Assembly: GCF_000400735.1 (NCBI RefSeq)
Contig: NZ_KE007365.1
Coordinates: 392,188-456,187 of the forward strand
Source: Acinetobacter tandoii DSM 14970 = CIP 107469
GTDB taxonomy: Bacteria > Pseudomonadota > Gammaproteobacteria > Pseudomonadales > Moraxellaceae
Direction: 5' to 3'
Length of the DNA stretch: 64,000 bases
Numbering within the stretch: position 1 is the first letter of the stretch; the number at the start of each line of letters is the position of its first letter. Position numbers and translations under genes: made by a program. Positions 41,215 through 49,778 of this stretch are shown here, in pieces. A model generated the notes under the pieces. The model made no database searches and was not told the DNA's origin. It saw only the letters and a program-made list of their open reading frames with translations.

Positions 41215-42245
41215 TTATTTCTTTCTATGGACTTGAATGCATCAACTAAATCTTTGGCATCAGGGTTGTAGTAAGTATTCACCAGTACCTCAATTTTTTT
41301 ATGGCCAGTAATTTTCGCCAGGACTTCTACTGGTAGTTTACGAATGCGCACCATACGCGTAATCGCTTCATGCCGTGTATCGTGGAAATGCAAGCCACTT
41401 AGACCTACCTCATCTTTTCGTCTTTCCCACATCAAACGAAATGCATTTTCAGACTGGGGAATCAAACGACGACCATCATGCTGAATCAATTCCAACAATG
41501 CTAAAGCTTCATCTGATAGAGGGACGTTCCTCGGATCTCCATTCTTCGTCTTAGGCAAGTGCACATATTCATCATAAATATCTTTCTTCTCGATACTCAG
41601 AATTTCACCCCTACGCATGGCTGTCTCCAGTGCAAACAGAAATGCCCAAGCAACATAATGTTGAGGCAGCACAGGCACCGTTCCCATTTCATAATTGAGT
41701 GCTTTTAGCATAAGCTCTATTTCAGATGGATGAATGCGACGATCACGCGCTTTCGGCTTTTTAGGTTTGGTCATCTGCATCCAAGGATTTTCATCCAGGA
41801 GAAATAATTCCTTGTGCGCATAAGTGAACATGGCACTGTAGTGCGATATTTCTTTCAGTACCGTATTTTCACCAACTTGAGTAAGCCTGTTATTACGCCA
41901 AAGTGTTAAATCCTTTGGTGTGATGTCATAGATCGATCGTTGTGCCAGGGCACCGAACTTCATTTCAAAGTTTTTATACTGCCCTTTGATCCATGCAAGA
42001 GATGATTTAGATTTATTCCAACGACCAACGTCTTCGAAGTATTTATCGTTGAGATCTCTAAATGTGTATTTTGGCTTGAGTTCACCCGTTTCAATTTGGG
42101 TTTGGGTTTTTAATTCAAGTAATTTGAGTGCAGCCCACTGTTCACATTCAGCTGCAGTATCGCGGGTGCAGTAATATCGCTTATTCTCATACGAGATCGT
42201 AATTGTATACGTCTCACCTCTTTTTCTTGGTTTTGGCAGTTTCAT
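41205..42245 (-). CDS. int: tyrosine site-specific integrase of prophage 2
   Basis: 346 residues from the ATG at 42245 (MKLPKPRKRG). Core-binding region EISHYSAMFTYAHKELFLLDE, then catalytic Arg in TAMRRGEIL, Lys in PKTKNGDPR, HDTRH, GHKKIEVLVN and Tyr in VNTYYNP; all are present. It is homologous to the prophage 1 integrase over its full length, with long identical stretches near the active site, consistent with use of the same tRNA-Val core. The start is next to tandem arm-like repeats, so it may be autoregulated by its own binding. Confidence 0.94.
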   Translation of the reverse strand: MKLPKPRKRGETYTITISYENKRYYCTRDTAAECEQWAALKLLELKTQTQIETGELKPKYTFRDLNDKYFEDVGRWNKSKSSLAWIKGQYKNFEMKFGALAQRSIYDITPKDLTLWRNNRLTQVGENTVLKEISHYSAMFTYAHKELFLLDENPWMQMTKPKKPKARDRRIHPSEIELMLKALNYEMGTVPVLPQHYVAWAFLFALETAMRRGEILSIEKKDIYDEYVHLPKTKNGDPRNVPLSDEALALLELIQHDGRRLIPQSENAFRLMWERRKDEVGLSGLHFHDTRHEAITRMVRIRKLPVEVLAKITGHKKIEVLVNTYYNPDAKDLVDAFKSIERNKPA

Positions 42246-42278
42246 CTTGTCGCAGACTTGTCGCAGATTTGTCGTAAA
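42246..42278. repeat. three tandem integrase-arm-like repeats of prophage 2
   Basis: CTTGTCGCAGA twice in perfect tandem (42246-42256, 42257-42267), then TTTGTCGTAAA (42268-42278). Same spacing and place as in prophage 1 but a different core word (TTGTCGCAG instead of TTGGCGTAA). Confidence 0.68.
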
Positions 42279-42322
42279 TATTGCCATTTTCTGCCAGTTT
42301 TGCCAACTTTCCCAAGTTATAA

Positions 42323-42331
42323 CTGCGACAA
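42323..42331. repeat. inverted copy of the prophage 2 arm-like repeat
   Basis: CTGCGACAA is the exact reverse complement of TTGTCGCAG. It lies 41 bp from the core, matching the placement of the inverted copy in prophage 1. Confidence 0.6.
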
Positions 42332-42343
42332 TTCCCCATAAAA

Positions 42344-42380
42344 AAAGACTTATAAGCATCTGATTTGCTTATAAGTCTTT
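42344..42380 (-). terminator. terminator of tRNA-Val, split across the phage junction
   Basis: Perfect 15-bp stem AAAGACTTATAAGCA / TGCTTATAAGTCTTT with a 7-nt loop. Read from the tRNA (minus strand) it is followed by seven U. The arm nearer the tRNA lies partly in the 63-bp core; the distal arm is prophage DNA. Confidence 0.85.
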
Positions 42381-42434
42381 GATTTTATTTGGTAGGCATA
42401 TCCAGACTCGAACTGGAGACCTCTACGATGTCAA
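42372..42434. repeat. 63-bp attachment core at the intact tRNA-Val
   Basis: Identical to 7611-7673. It includes the 3' half of the tRNA and 18 bp beyond it. At this copy the tRNA is complete because the chromosome supplies the 5' half to the right. Confidence 0.93.
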
Positions 42435-42466
42435 CGTAGCGCTCTAACCAACTGAGCTATACGCCT
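42390..42466 (-). tRNA. tRNA-Val (anticodon GAC)
   Basis: 77 nt including an encoded CCA. Acceptor AGGCGTA pairs with TATGCCT (one G-T), D arm GCTC/GAGC, anticodon stem CTACG/CGTAG with loop TTGACAT (anticodon GAC), T arm TCCAG/CTGGA with TTCGAGT loop. Discriminator A. It serves as the integration site of both prophages and remains intact. Confidence 0.95.
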
Positions 42467-42477
42467 ATATGTCACGC

Positions 42478-42506
42478 ATAATATTCAGTTTTTTTCACTT
42501 AGACAA
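42478..42506 (-). promoter_or_regulatory. tRNA-Val promoter
   Basis: Minus strand TTGTCT (42506-42501), 17-bp spacer, TATTAT (42483-42478), 12 bp before the tRNA 5' end. It partly overlaps the 3' end of the tgpA-like gene. Confidence 0.7.
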
Positions 42507-44525
42507 GATCTTTCTTTTATTTTTCAACACAAACGTGCAAGTTTTAAGCATTTCAGCAAATTGTTCCATCTCTTGCTGACTATGCTGCGGCGCATACATA
42601 ATCTTTCGGTGTAAATGCGCGATATTTTCAAAGATCTGGATATCATCCGCTTCTTTTATTTGATCACTAAGACGTTGCATCCAAACAGTGATTGTTTCAG
42701 AATCCTGCTTACGTAAATCATGCTGTAATTTTTTAGAAAACTGCCAAAGTAATCGGTCAATTTTAGAGGTGCTTTTCCATTTTCGATAAAAGATATAGAG
42801 AAAATACCCTGCTAAAAGAGATAAAACACTCAAAACCAATACCATAACCATGGCATAAGTTGAACGAATACCCAACTTAGTTAACCAACTTTGCTGTGAT
42901 TCGGCATTATAGCCAATTACCTTACTTTGCCATTGATAGCTTGCATAATCACTCCAAATACGCATTTTTTTTAGTAAAGCATACTGCTGATAATTTACAT
43001 TAGATCTTTCTGCTCCCCAAACATTTTGTTCAGTGTCCATATAGTTTTGCATTCCAGTATCTATGCGCTGTGGTGCAATAATCGCTGTTGGATCAACCCT
43101 CATCCATTTACCGTGCAACTTCACCTCTGTCCACGCATGAGCATCGTGTTGTCTAAGTTCCCAACTTTTACCATCGGGTGCTAAATCTCCCCCTTGGTAA
43201 CCCACAACAATACGTGCTGGTAACCCCACATATCGCATCAATAAAGCAAAACTTGATGCATAATGTTCACAGAAACCTTGCTTCGATTGAAATAAAAATT
43301 CATCAATACGGTTCTGTCCCAGTAATCCTGGCTGTAGGGTGTATGCAAAATGTTGGTGCTTATACCAGCCAATAACATGATGGATATATCGTTCTGGATC
43401 ACGACCCGCTTGTTCAAATAATTGCTGTGCTAATTTTTGTGCACGAAGATCCAAATGCGCTGGGTATTTCGTGGTACTTTTTCTAGTAGTTGGATTCTCT
43501 GTAACAAAATCAGCAAGAGTGCTTTTTCCTAACCACTGTAAATCTATCGGTTCATTCAACTGTACAGCGCGATTTGGAACGATACTGCCATCATTTTTTA
43601 AGAAATATTGAGGATTATTCGGGATAGATTGATCCAGCCCCATGACCCAACTACTCTGCGGATCAGCTGCTAAATATCGATATGTAAACTTCGCGTGCTG
43701 AACCAGTCGTGTCTGATTTTCAGAGTTATAGTTTTGCTGATTAAATGGGCTACTGGTCCACGTTTGACCATCATAGTGATCAAGCACCATCGCTCGCCAA
43801 TACAGCTCTGAACGTGGTGGTAACTTCGACATATCACCCAAAATGCGGAATGCTAAAGCACTGGATTGAGATAATTCTGCAATATCTCCTGGTGACATGC
43901 GATCGCTCATGCCTGTAACGGCTTTATTTTCAGGAATTGGGATATGCCATAATGGCGGTAAGCGTGGAAAAAATAAGAACAGCAACACAAAAAAAGGCAG
44001 TGCAAGCCCTATGAACTTTGCAACATGTTTTAAATCCTGCTTAAATCCACCTGTTATGCTCTCTTGATGCTGAAAACCTGCGGTTTGAAGCCGATATAAC
44101 CCCATAAAACAACTAACTAAACAGGCAAGTACAATACTTGCCATCCAGATCGACTGGCTAAATAAAAATGAACTCGCAGCCACAAATAAAGCAAAATTGA
44201 AAATAATAATGACATCACGCGTATTTTTAATTTCTAAGGCTTTTGCAAAAAGAAACGTGGTTAATATAGCAACTCCAGCCTCAACGCCAATAAAGGTGCC
44301 ATAGCTAAAATAAATACTCGCAAGTGCTGCGAGCACCCCAAAAGCTGTCCACAGTTTTGAAAAAGCGTGTAATTCGGTTTGCCTAAAATGAATATATAGC
44401 GTTGTAATCGCAGTTAGTAGAAGTACCGACAGCGTCATTGGCAAATATGCAGCTTGCGCGATCAAAATTAAACTTAAGCTTAATAAAATGGTTAATTTGA
44501 CCGAAGAGTTGAGTGTCTTTTTCAT
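42495..44525 (-). CDS. tgpA: TgpA-family transglutaminase-like membrane protein
   Basis: 676 residues. The N-terminal ~190 residues hold several membrane helices (DUF3488 region). A periplasmic transglutaminase-like domain follows with the Cys in KQGFCEHYASSFALLMRYVG, His in QHDAHAWTEV and Asp in WMRVDPTA. Another membrane helix lies at about 560-580, and a C-terminal DUF4129-like cytoplasmic domain. The Cys-His-Asp triad is intact. TgpA proteins are cell-envelope transglutaminases, essential in Pseudomonas aeruginosa. It forms an operon with DUF58 and MoxR genes upstream. Confidence 0.9.
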   Translation of the reverse strand: MKKTLNSSVKLTILLSLSLILIAQAAYLPMTLSVLLLTAITTLYIHFRQTELHAFSKLWTAFGVLAALASIYFSYGTFIGVEAGVAILTTFLFAKALEIKNTRDVIIIFNFALFVAASSFLFSQSIWMASIVLACLVSCFMGLYRLQTAGFQHQESITGGFKQDLKHVAKFIGLALPFFVLLFLFFPRLPPLWHIPIPENKAVTGMSDRMSPGDIAELSQSSALAFRILGDMSKLPPRSELYWRAMVLDHYDGQTWTSSPFNQQNYNSENQTRLVQHAKFTYRYLAADPQSSWVMGLDQSIPNNPQYFLKNDGSIVPNRAVQLNEPIDLQWLGKSTLADFVTENPTTRKSTTKYPAHLDLRAQKLAQQLFEQAGRDPERYIHHVIGWYKHQHFAYTLQPGLLGQNRIDEFLFQSKQGFCEHYASSFALLMRYVGLPARIVVGYQGGDLAPDGKSWELRQHDAHAWTEVKLHGKWMRVDPTAIIAPQRIDTGMQNYMDTEQNVWGAERSNVNYQQYALLKKMRIWSDYASYQWQSKVIGYNAESQQSWLTKLGIRSTYAMVMVLVLSVLSLLAGYFLYIFYRKWKSTSKIDRLLWQFSKKLQHDLRKQDSETITVWMQRLSDQIKEADDIQIFENIAHLHRKIMYAPQHSQQEMEQFAEMLKTCTFVLKNKRKILSK

Positions 44526-44528
44526 TAT

Positions 44529-45455
44529 TTAAGCCTGTGCCAACAGCCGTTTCGCTTGTAGCATTTGTTGCTCCCCAACCCCTTTGACCAGTTCAGCATG
44601 TGGTAGAAGCAAGCGATAAGCGTATTGCTGCTGCTCACATTGCTCGACTAATCCCATCATCAAACTCAACTTTTCTTCATGATCTGTACTCGGCATATGT
44701 AGATAATCAATATCTATGCTATGTAAATCATCATGTTGCTCAAAAACTTTCACATAAAGCCCTTGTCCCCGTGCCACCTGCTTCCAAGAAACGGCTTGGA
44801 TAGAATCACCTTGTCGAAAATCACGTAACTCTCGAAATTCGTCCAAATCTAATTCCTGCGCTTGTCGCGAATACTGCTGTTGCGTGACTGAATATTGAGC
44901 ATGTGGTGCAATCCAAGATTGCCCTTTTAAATACATATAAGTCCATGCCCGAACAAGTCCGAAAGGATAGACTGAAAAAAGCTTGATTGTAGGATATTCA
45001 AATGCTCCACGTTTATTGGTTTTGAGTTCAATTACATAGCGATATCTAAGATCTGCAAACATGATCCGATGTATCTGCGTATCAACACTCATCCATAAAT
45101 AACGTGCTTGAGGTTGAGACTGTTTAAAATAGAGCTCTAAGCTTAAAGGCTGCCCCACTTGCCCCAGTTCCGTATAGGCAACTTCAATCTGCAAACCATG
45201 CAACTGCTTAAAAGTAAGGTAAAAACTAATACATAAAATGGCACTAATCAGAAAACAAAAACCAAGAATTAAATTATTGGCATAATTCACACCCGCAATA
45301 AAGGTAATTAAAATCAATACCAGATATAAGTAACCTTGCTGATACATAAAAACCAACACATCTTTTTGCGTCAATATTTTCTGTTGCTCAAAACTAAATC
45401 TTTTTTTTGTCCATTTCGCCCACAATGACTGAATCAACGTAAATTTCCTTGCCAT
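44529..45455 (-). CDS. DUF58 domain protein
   Basis: 308 residues. Two membrane helices near residues 40-80, a beta-rich middle, and the DUF58 signature LDEFRELRDFRQGDSIQAVSWKQVARGQGLYVK at about 195-230. DUF58 proteins are regularly encoded between a MoxR ATPase and a TgpA-like transglutaminase, as here. The three are thought to act together in the cell envelope, with the MoxR ATPase as a chaperone. The start overlaps the moxR stop by 1 nt. Confidence 0.87.
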   Translation of the reverse strand: MARKFTLIQSLWAKWTKKRFSFEQQKILTQKDVLVFMYQQGYLYLVLILITFIAGVNYANNLILGFCFLISAILCISFYLTFKQLHGLQIEVAYTELGQVGQPLSLELYFKQSQPQARYLWMSVDTQIHRIMFADLRYRYVIELKTNKRGAFEYPTIKLFSVYPFGLVRAWTYMYLKGQSWIAPHAQYSVTQQQYSRQAQELDLDEFRELRDFRQGDSIQAVSWKQVARGQGLYVKVFEQHDDLHSIDIDYLHMPSTDHEEKLSLMMGLVEQCEQQQYAYRLLLPHAELVKGVGEQQMLQAKRLLAQA

Positions 45456-46414
45456 TAACTGATCGGAATCTGTCGCATAAGCTGTGCAGTTTCAATTTCA
45501 CTGAGACCTATTCGATGTGCCGTAACCGCAACAAAAACAGCTTGGACATCATCCGCAGTGACGAAACTACGCTGTTCAATTAAAGCATGTGCTTGTGCTG
45601 CTTTTTTTAATGCCAATAGCCCGCGTGTTGATAAACCGTGACACCCTTTACGGCTTTCTTGCGCCAAATCTAGAAGATAATCCATGACAACATCGCCCAC
45701 ATAAACCTGCTGTACCAAATGTTGTAATTGCAATATCTCATCTTGCTGAAAGACTTGTGCCAAAGTTGAAATTAAAACTTGTCTTGAATCTTGCTGTAAT
45801 AATAATTTTTCTGCTGAGCGCGAAGGATAGCCCAGAGACAACCGCATTAAGAAGCGATCTAGCTGAGATTCAGGTAAGGCATAGGTTCCACTCTGGAATA
45901 ACGGGTTTTGCGTCGCAATCACCCAAAACGGTTGCGGTAAGGTATAACGAATCCCATCGACAGTAACCGCACCCTCTTCCATCGCCTCTAATAAAGCACT
46001 TTGCGTTTTCGGGCTACAACGATTAATTTCATCAGCCAAAAGAATTTGAGTAAAAATTGGACCTTGTTTAAACTCAAACATATGCTCTTTTTGATTAAAC
46101 ATATTGACGCCAATCACATCACTCGCCAACATATCATTGGTAAACTGAATGCGTTGAAATTGCAGTCCTGCAATATGCGCCAAAGCACTAGAAAGCGTAG
46201 TTTTGCCTAAACCAGGTAAATCTTCAAAAAGTACATGTCCACCTGCCAACAAACAGCTTAGCGCCAACTTGGTTTGTTGTTCTTTATCTAAAATAATCTG
46301 GTTAATTTGAGTCAAAAAAGTCTGAACTTTACTGGCATAGGCTTGAATTTTGGCATCTATTTTTCGTGTGTCTTCTGCTAAGTGTTGCTCTTCTTTCTGT
46401 TTTGCCCAAATCAC
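45455..46414 (-). CDS. moxR: MoxR-family AAA ATPase
   Basis: 319 residues from the GTG at 46414 (GGGGAAC upstream). An ATG at 46441 is possible but lies in the loop of a terminator hairpin, so the GTG is preferred. Walker A EDLPGLGKTTLSSAL, Walker B ILLADEINRCSPK, arginine-finger region PESQLDRFLMRLSLGYP and sensor-2 helix (STRGLLALKKAAQAHAL). MoxR ATPases chaperone maturation of partner complexes, here probably the DUF58/TgpA pair that follows. Confidence 0.88.
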   Translation of the reverse strand: MIWAKQKEEQHLAEDTRKIDAKIQAYASKVQTFLTQINQIILDKEQQTKLALSCLLAGGHVLFEDLPGLGKTTLSSALAHIAGLQFQRIQFTNDMLASDVIGVNMFNQKEHMFEFKQGPIFTQILLADEINRCSPKTQSALLEAMEEGAVTVDGIRYTLPQPFWVIATQNPLFQSGTYALPESQLDRFLMRLSLGYPSRSAEKLLLQQDSRQVLISTLAQVFQQDEILQLQHLVQQVYVGDVVMDYLLDLAQESRKGCHGLSTRGLLALKKAAQAHALIEQRSFVTADDVQAVFVAVTAHRIGLSEIETAQLMRQIPIS

Positions 46415-46429
46415 AAATGTTCCCCAATA

Positions 46430-46460
46430 AAAACGGTGCATGATTAACATACACCGTTTT
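46430..46460 (-). terminator. terminator between ybdD-like gene and moxR
   Basis: AAAACGGTG and CACCGTTTT arms with a 13-nt loop; minus-strand transcripts end in UUUU. It separates the cstA-ybdD unit from the moxR operon. Confidence 0.65.
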
Positions 46461-46500
46461 CAACTTTTTCCAAAGGAATCAGTGACTTTCTAAATGTCCA

Positions 46501-46803
46501 TCAACACGGACATTTCTTTAAATTACCACCAGCCGTCGGATAACGTGAATCTATACAATGACGATAAAAGGTTTTTGCATCCATTGGCGTTAAATCAGGA
46601 TGGTGCTTTTTCATATGCTCCACATAGTTTTCATAATCTGGAACACCAACCATCAACCGAAAGCTTTGCTGTAAACCCTGCCACAATGTTGCAATTCTTG
46701 ACCAATTTTTTGGCGAAAAAATTAAGCCTTTTTGCGACATGATGGTTATCTTGATGATTTTATAAATCACCGTTTTACCACCTTTGGCAAATTTAAGATT
46801 CAT
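46501..46803 (-). CDS. YbdD/YjiX family protein (CstA partner)
   Basis: 100 residues from the ATG at 46803, chosen for the AGGTGAG ribosome site; an internal ATG at 46740 has none. FRLMVGVPDYENYVEHMKKHHPDLTPMDAKTFYRH and a C-terminus with CxC match the small YbdD/YjiX family. Members are encoded with CstA/BtsT transporters and are needed for transport activity. The cstA-like gene is 45 bp upstream. Confidence 0.87.
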   Translation of the reverse strand: MNLKFAKGGKTVIYKIIKITIMSQKGLIFSPKNWSRIATLWQGLQQSFRLMVGVPDYENYVEHMKKHHPDLTPMDAKTFYRHCIDSRYPTAGGNLKKCPC

Positions 46804-46848
46804 CTTACTCACCTCACCTTATGTACTTGCAAAGTCATATCGCAAAAA

Positions 46849-48948
46849 TTAATGTGGCTTAGAAATTGTGACTTCTTCAGTATCTGCATACACAGCTGGC
46901 GCTTCATTAACCGTTGGAACTGGGCTTGCCAATGCACGACGAATTACACCAATCGCAGCAAAGATCATCACCACTGCCACAATCATAAAGAATGCACAAA
47001 GCGCAGCATTGATTTGATTCGACAATACAATCGTTTGCATTTCTTCAAATGTTTTCGCTGGTTTTAAAATTTCACCCTTCGCAATAGCAGCTGAGAATCT
47101 ATCTGCTTGCGCCAAGAAACCAATTTTTGGATTTTCATGGAAGATTTTTTGCCAACCTGCCGTCATACAGGTAATGATTAAGAAAACCGTTGGGATAATG
47201 GTGACCCAAACATATTTCTCTTTCTTCATTTTAAACAGAATGACTGTACCCAATATCAACGCCATAGCCGCCAACATCTGATTACCAATACCAAATAACG
47301 GCCATAAACTATTAATACCACCGAGCGGATCAACAACGCCTTGATAAACGAAGAAACCCCATCCTGCGACAGCAACTGCTGTACCGACCATGTTTCCAAA
47401 GAAATTGTGTGTGTTTTTAAGTGAAGGAACGACAATACCTACGGTATCTTGCACCATAAAACGACATGCACGTGTGCCCGCATCTACCGCAGTTAAAATA
47501 AACAGGGCTTCAAATAGAATCGCAAAGTGATACCAGAAAGCCATCATCGAACGGTTATTAAAGATTTCCGTAATGATGTGTGCCATACCAATCGCAAAAG
47601 TCGGTGCACCGCCCGTACGCGAAAGAATCGTCGTTTCGCCCACTTCTTTGGCAAGCAAACTTAAGGTTTCAGGTGTTACCACAAAGCCTAAATTGCGTAC
47701 AGCCTCCGCTGCGGATTCTACAGTCGTCCCAAGAACAGCAGCAGGTGCATTAATTGCAAAATACACCCCAGGTTCTAGTACAGTCGCACAAATCATTGCC
47801 ATAATGGCAACAAATGATTCCATCAACATGCCACCATAACCGATCACACGAATATTCACTTCGTTATCAATCAATTTAGGCGTAGTTCCAGATGAAACTA
47901 AAGCATGGAAACCTGAGATTGCACCACAAGCAATGGTAATGAAAAGGAATGGGAACATAGAACCTGCAAATACAGGGCCAGTTCCATCAATAAAATGCGT
48001 CACAGAAGGCATTTTCAACATCGGCATTGCAACCATAATTCCGACTGCAAGTCCTGCAATGACCCCGATTTTTAAGAATGTAGATAAATAATCACGCGGT
48101 GCTAATAATAACCACACAGGTAAAACAGACGCGACAAAACCATAAATAATCAAACACCACGTTAACTGTACGCCTGTTAAAGTAAAAAATGGCCCCCAGT
48201 ATGGATCTGCAGCAACATTACCTCCATAGACAATTGCCGCCATCATCAATACAAAACCAATGATGGAAACCTCTGCGATCTTACCTGGACGTAAGTAACG
48301 CATGTAAATACCCATGAACAACGCAATCGGTATTGTTGCCGCAATAGTGAATACACCCCAAGGACTATGTGCAAGTGCTTTGACCACCACCAAAGCCAAT
48401 ACAGCCAAAATAATGATCATTACGCCAAGCGCACCAAGCATGACCACAATACCTGCAAATGATCCTAACTCCTGCTTGGCCATTTCACCCAGTGATCGTC
48501 CATCACGACGGGTTGAAATAAACAAGACCAAGAAGTCTTGAACAGCTCCAGCAAGAACAACACCCACCAACAACCAAATGGTACCAGGCAAGTACCCCAT
48601 TTGTGCGGCCAAAATAGGTCCAACTAATGGCCCCGCGCCTGCAATTGCAGCGAAATGGTGACCAAAAAGAACATATTTATTGGTTGGCACATAATCCAGA
48701 CCATCATTTAAACGTTGAGCTGGGGTTAAGCGTCGTGGGTTAAGTTCAAAAACTTTGGTTGCAATAAATAAACTATAAAAACGATAAGCAATGCTATATA
48801 CACAGATGGCAGCTAAAACCAGCCAAACTGCATTCACATGCTCGCCGCGACTAACCGCTAATATTCCAAAAGATACCGCGCCTATAATTGCGACTAAACT
48901 CCAGATCAATTTGGAAGGGAGTGTAGATTTTCGTTGAATCGTATCCAT
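46849..48948 (-). CDS. cstA: CstA-family carbon starvation / pyruvate transporter
   Basis: 699 residues with about 16-18 membrane helices. The N-terminal domain has GPLVGPILAAQMGYLPGTIW and DFLVLFISTRRDGRSLGEMA, and ISGFHALVSSGTTPKLI in the middle, all strongly conserved in CstA/BtsT. Known members import pyruvate or peptides during carbon limitation. Paired with ybdD downstream in the same direction. Orthology to cstA rather than btsT is not settled by reading alone. Confidence 0.9.
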   Translation of the reverse strand: MDTIQRKSTLPSKLIWSLVAIIGAVSFGILAVSRGEHVNAVWLVLAAICVYSIAYRFYSLFIATKVFELNPRRLTPAQRLNDGLDYVPTNKYVLFGHHFAAIAGAGPLVGPILAAQMGYLPGTIWLLVGVVLAGAVQDFLVLFISTRRDGRSLGEMAKQELGSFAGIVVMLGALGVMIIILAVLALVVVKALAHSPWGVFTIAATIPIALFMGIYMRYLRPGKIAEVSIIGFVLMMAAIVYGGNVAADPYWGPFFTLTGVQLTWCLIIYGFVASVLPVWLLLAPRDYLSTFLKIGVIAGLAVGIMVAMPMLKMPSVTHFIDGTGPVFAGSMFPFLFITIACGAISGFHALVSSGTTPKLIDNEVNIRVIGYGGMLMESFVAIMAMICATVLEPGVYFAINAPAAVLGTTVESAAEAVRNLGFVVTPETLSLLAKEVGETTILSRTGGAPTFAIGMAHIITEIFNNRSMMAFWYHFAILFEALFILTAVDAGTRACRFMVQDTVGIVVPSLKNTHNFFGNMVGTAVAVAGWGFFVYQGVVDPLGGINSLWPLFGIGNQMLAAMALILGTVILFKMKKEKYVWVTIIPTVFLIITCMTAGWQKIFHENPKIGFLAQADRFSAAIAKGEILKPAKTFEEMQTIVLSNQINAALCAFFMIVAVVMIFAAIGVIRRALASPVPTVNEAPAVYADTEEVTISKPH

Positions 48949-49069
48949 TCATGACCTCATCTAAGATTCATTAAGCAGTTTGATTTTCTTGTTCGCGTTA
49001 TATCTGCCGAATTCCTTGTCGACTTTACTCCTTCAACTTTAGTCTGCCACTACGACTTTGGCATAAAAA

Positions 49070-49094
49070 AAGGGATGATTTTTCATCATCCCTT
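49070..49094 (-). terminator. terminator of efp
   Basis: AAGGGATGAT, loop TTTTC, ATCATCCCTT: perfect 10-bp stem, seven U on the minus strand. 25 nt after the efp stop. Confidence 0.88.
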
Positions 49095-49118
49095 CGATAA
49101 TAGTCTATTTTTAAACTA

Positions 49119-49688
49119 TTATGCACGTTCTAAATAGTCACCAGTACGAGTGTCCACACGAACGCTTTCTTCTTGCTGTACGAATAATGGAACACGTACT
49201 ACAGCACCTGTTTCCAATTTCGCTGGTTTACCACCACCGCCAGAAGTATCACCACGAACACCTGGATCAGTTTCAACGATTTTTAACACTACGAAATTCG
49301 GTGCACTTACATTTAATGGCACGCCATTGAATAACATAATCGTGCAAAGTTCATTTGAATCGTCTTTTAACCATTTTGCAGCGTCGCCCATTGCTGTTTT
49401 ATCAGCCGCGATTTGCTCAAAAGTTACAGGATCCATAAAGTTCCATAGTTCACCATCGTTGTACAAGTAGTTCATTTCTACTTCTACAATGTCTGCACCT
49501 TCAAGAGAATCACCAGACTTAAATGTTTTTTCTAAAACTTTACCTGTTTTAAGGTTACGTAATTTAACACGGTTAAATGCTTGACCCTTACCAGGTTTTA
49601 CGTATTCGTTTTCCATGATTGAACATGGGTTACCATCAAGCATAACCTTAAGGCCTTGCTTGAAATCATTTGTAGAATAATTGGCCAT
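49119..49688 (-). CDS. efp: elongation factor P
   Basis: 189 residues from the ATG at 49688. Three-domain EF-P: the modification loop [16 protein letters not shown] with Lys34, domain II around [19 protein letters not shown], and C-terminal [28 protein letters not shown] rescues ribosomes stalled at polyproline. Lys34 is the site of beta-lysylation, and the divergent gene next door encodes EpmB, which makes the beta-lysine. Confidence 0.96.
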   Translation of the reverse strand: MANYSTNDFKQGLKVMLDGNPCSIMENEYVKPGKGQAFNRVKLRNLKTGKVLEKTFKSGDSLEGADIVEVEMNYLYNDGELWNFMDPVTFEQIAADKTAMGDAAKWLKDDSNELCTIMLFNGVPLNVSAPNFVVLKIVETDPGVRGDTSGGGGKPAKLETGAVVRVPLFVQQEESVRVDTRTGDYLERA

Positions 49689-49724
49689 GACTGGCACACT
49701 CCAAACTTGCTAACTTAAAATCTG

Positions 49725-49758
49725 TTAATGCTAGAATAGTCTATTAATGCTAGACTAG
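49725..49758. repeat. direct repeat between efp and epmB
   Basis: TTAATGCTAGAATAG (49725-49739) and TTAATGCTAGACTAG (49744-49758), 19 bp apart, 14 of 15 bases identical. It lies in the shared promoter region of the divergent pair and may be a regulator site or overlapping -10 boxes. Confidence 0.4.
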
Positions 49759-49778
49759 CACTATTTTTAACACGTGGC

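Larger units (their letters stand above)
7611..42434. mobile_element. prophage 2, complete siphovirus-type prophage in tRNA-Val
   Basis: Bounded by the two copies of the 63-bp core, giving a unit of 34,761 bp counting one core. It contains integrase, repressor and Cro-like genes, primase and helicase, a candidate antiterminator, terminase, HK97-type head genes, lambda-type tail genes, holins and endolysin. No essential module is visibly missing or broken, so it may be inducible. The head genes are HK97-like and the tail lambda-like, a common mosaic. Confidence 0.93.

Noticed and set aside
46415..46450. N-terminal extension of the MoxR protein
   Set aside because: These codons overlap a terminator hairpin at 46430-46460, and a GTG with a good ribosome site lies downstream of it.
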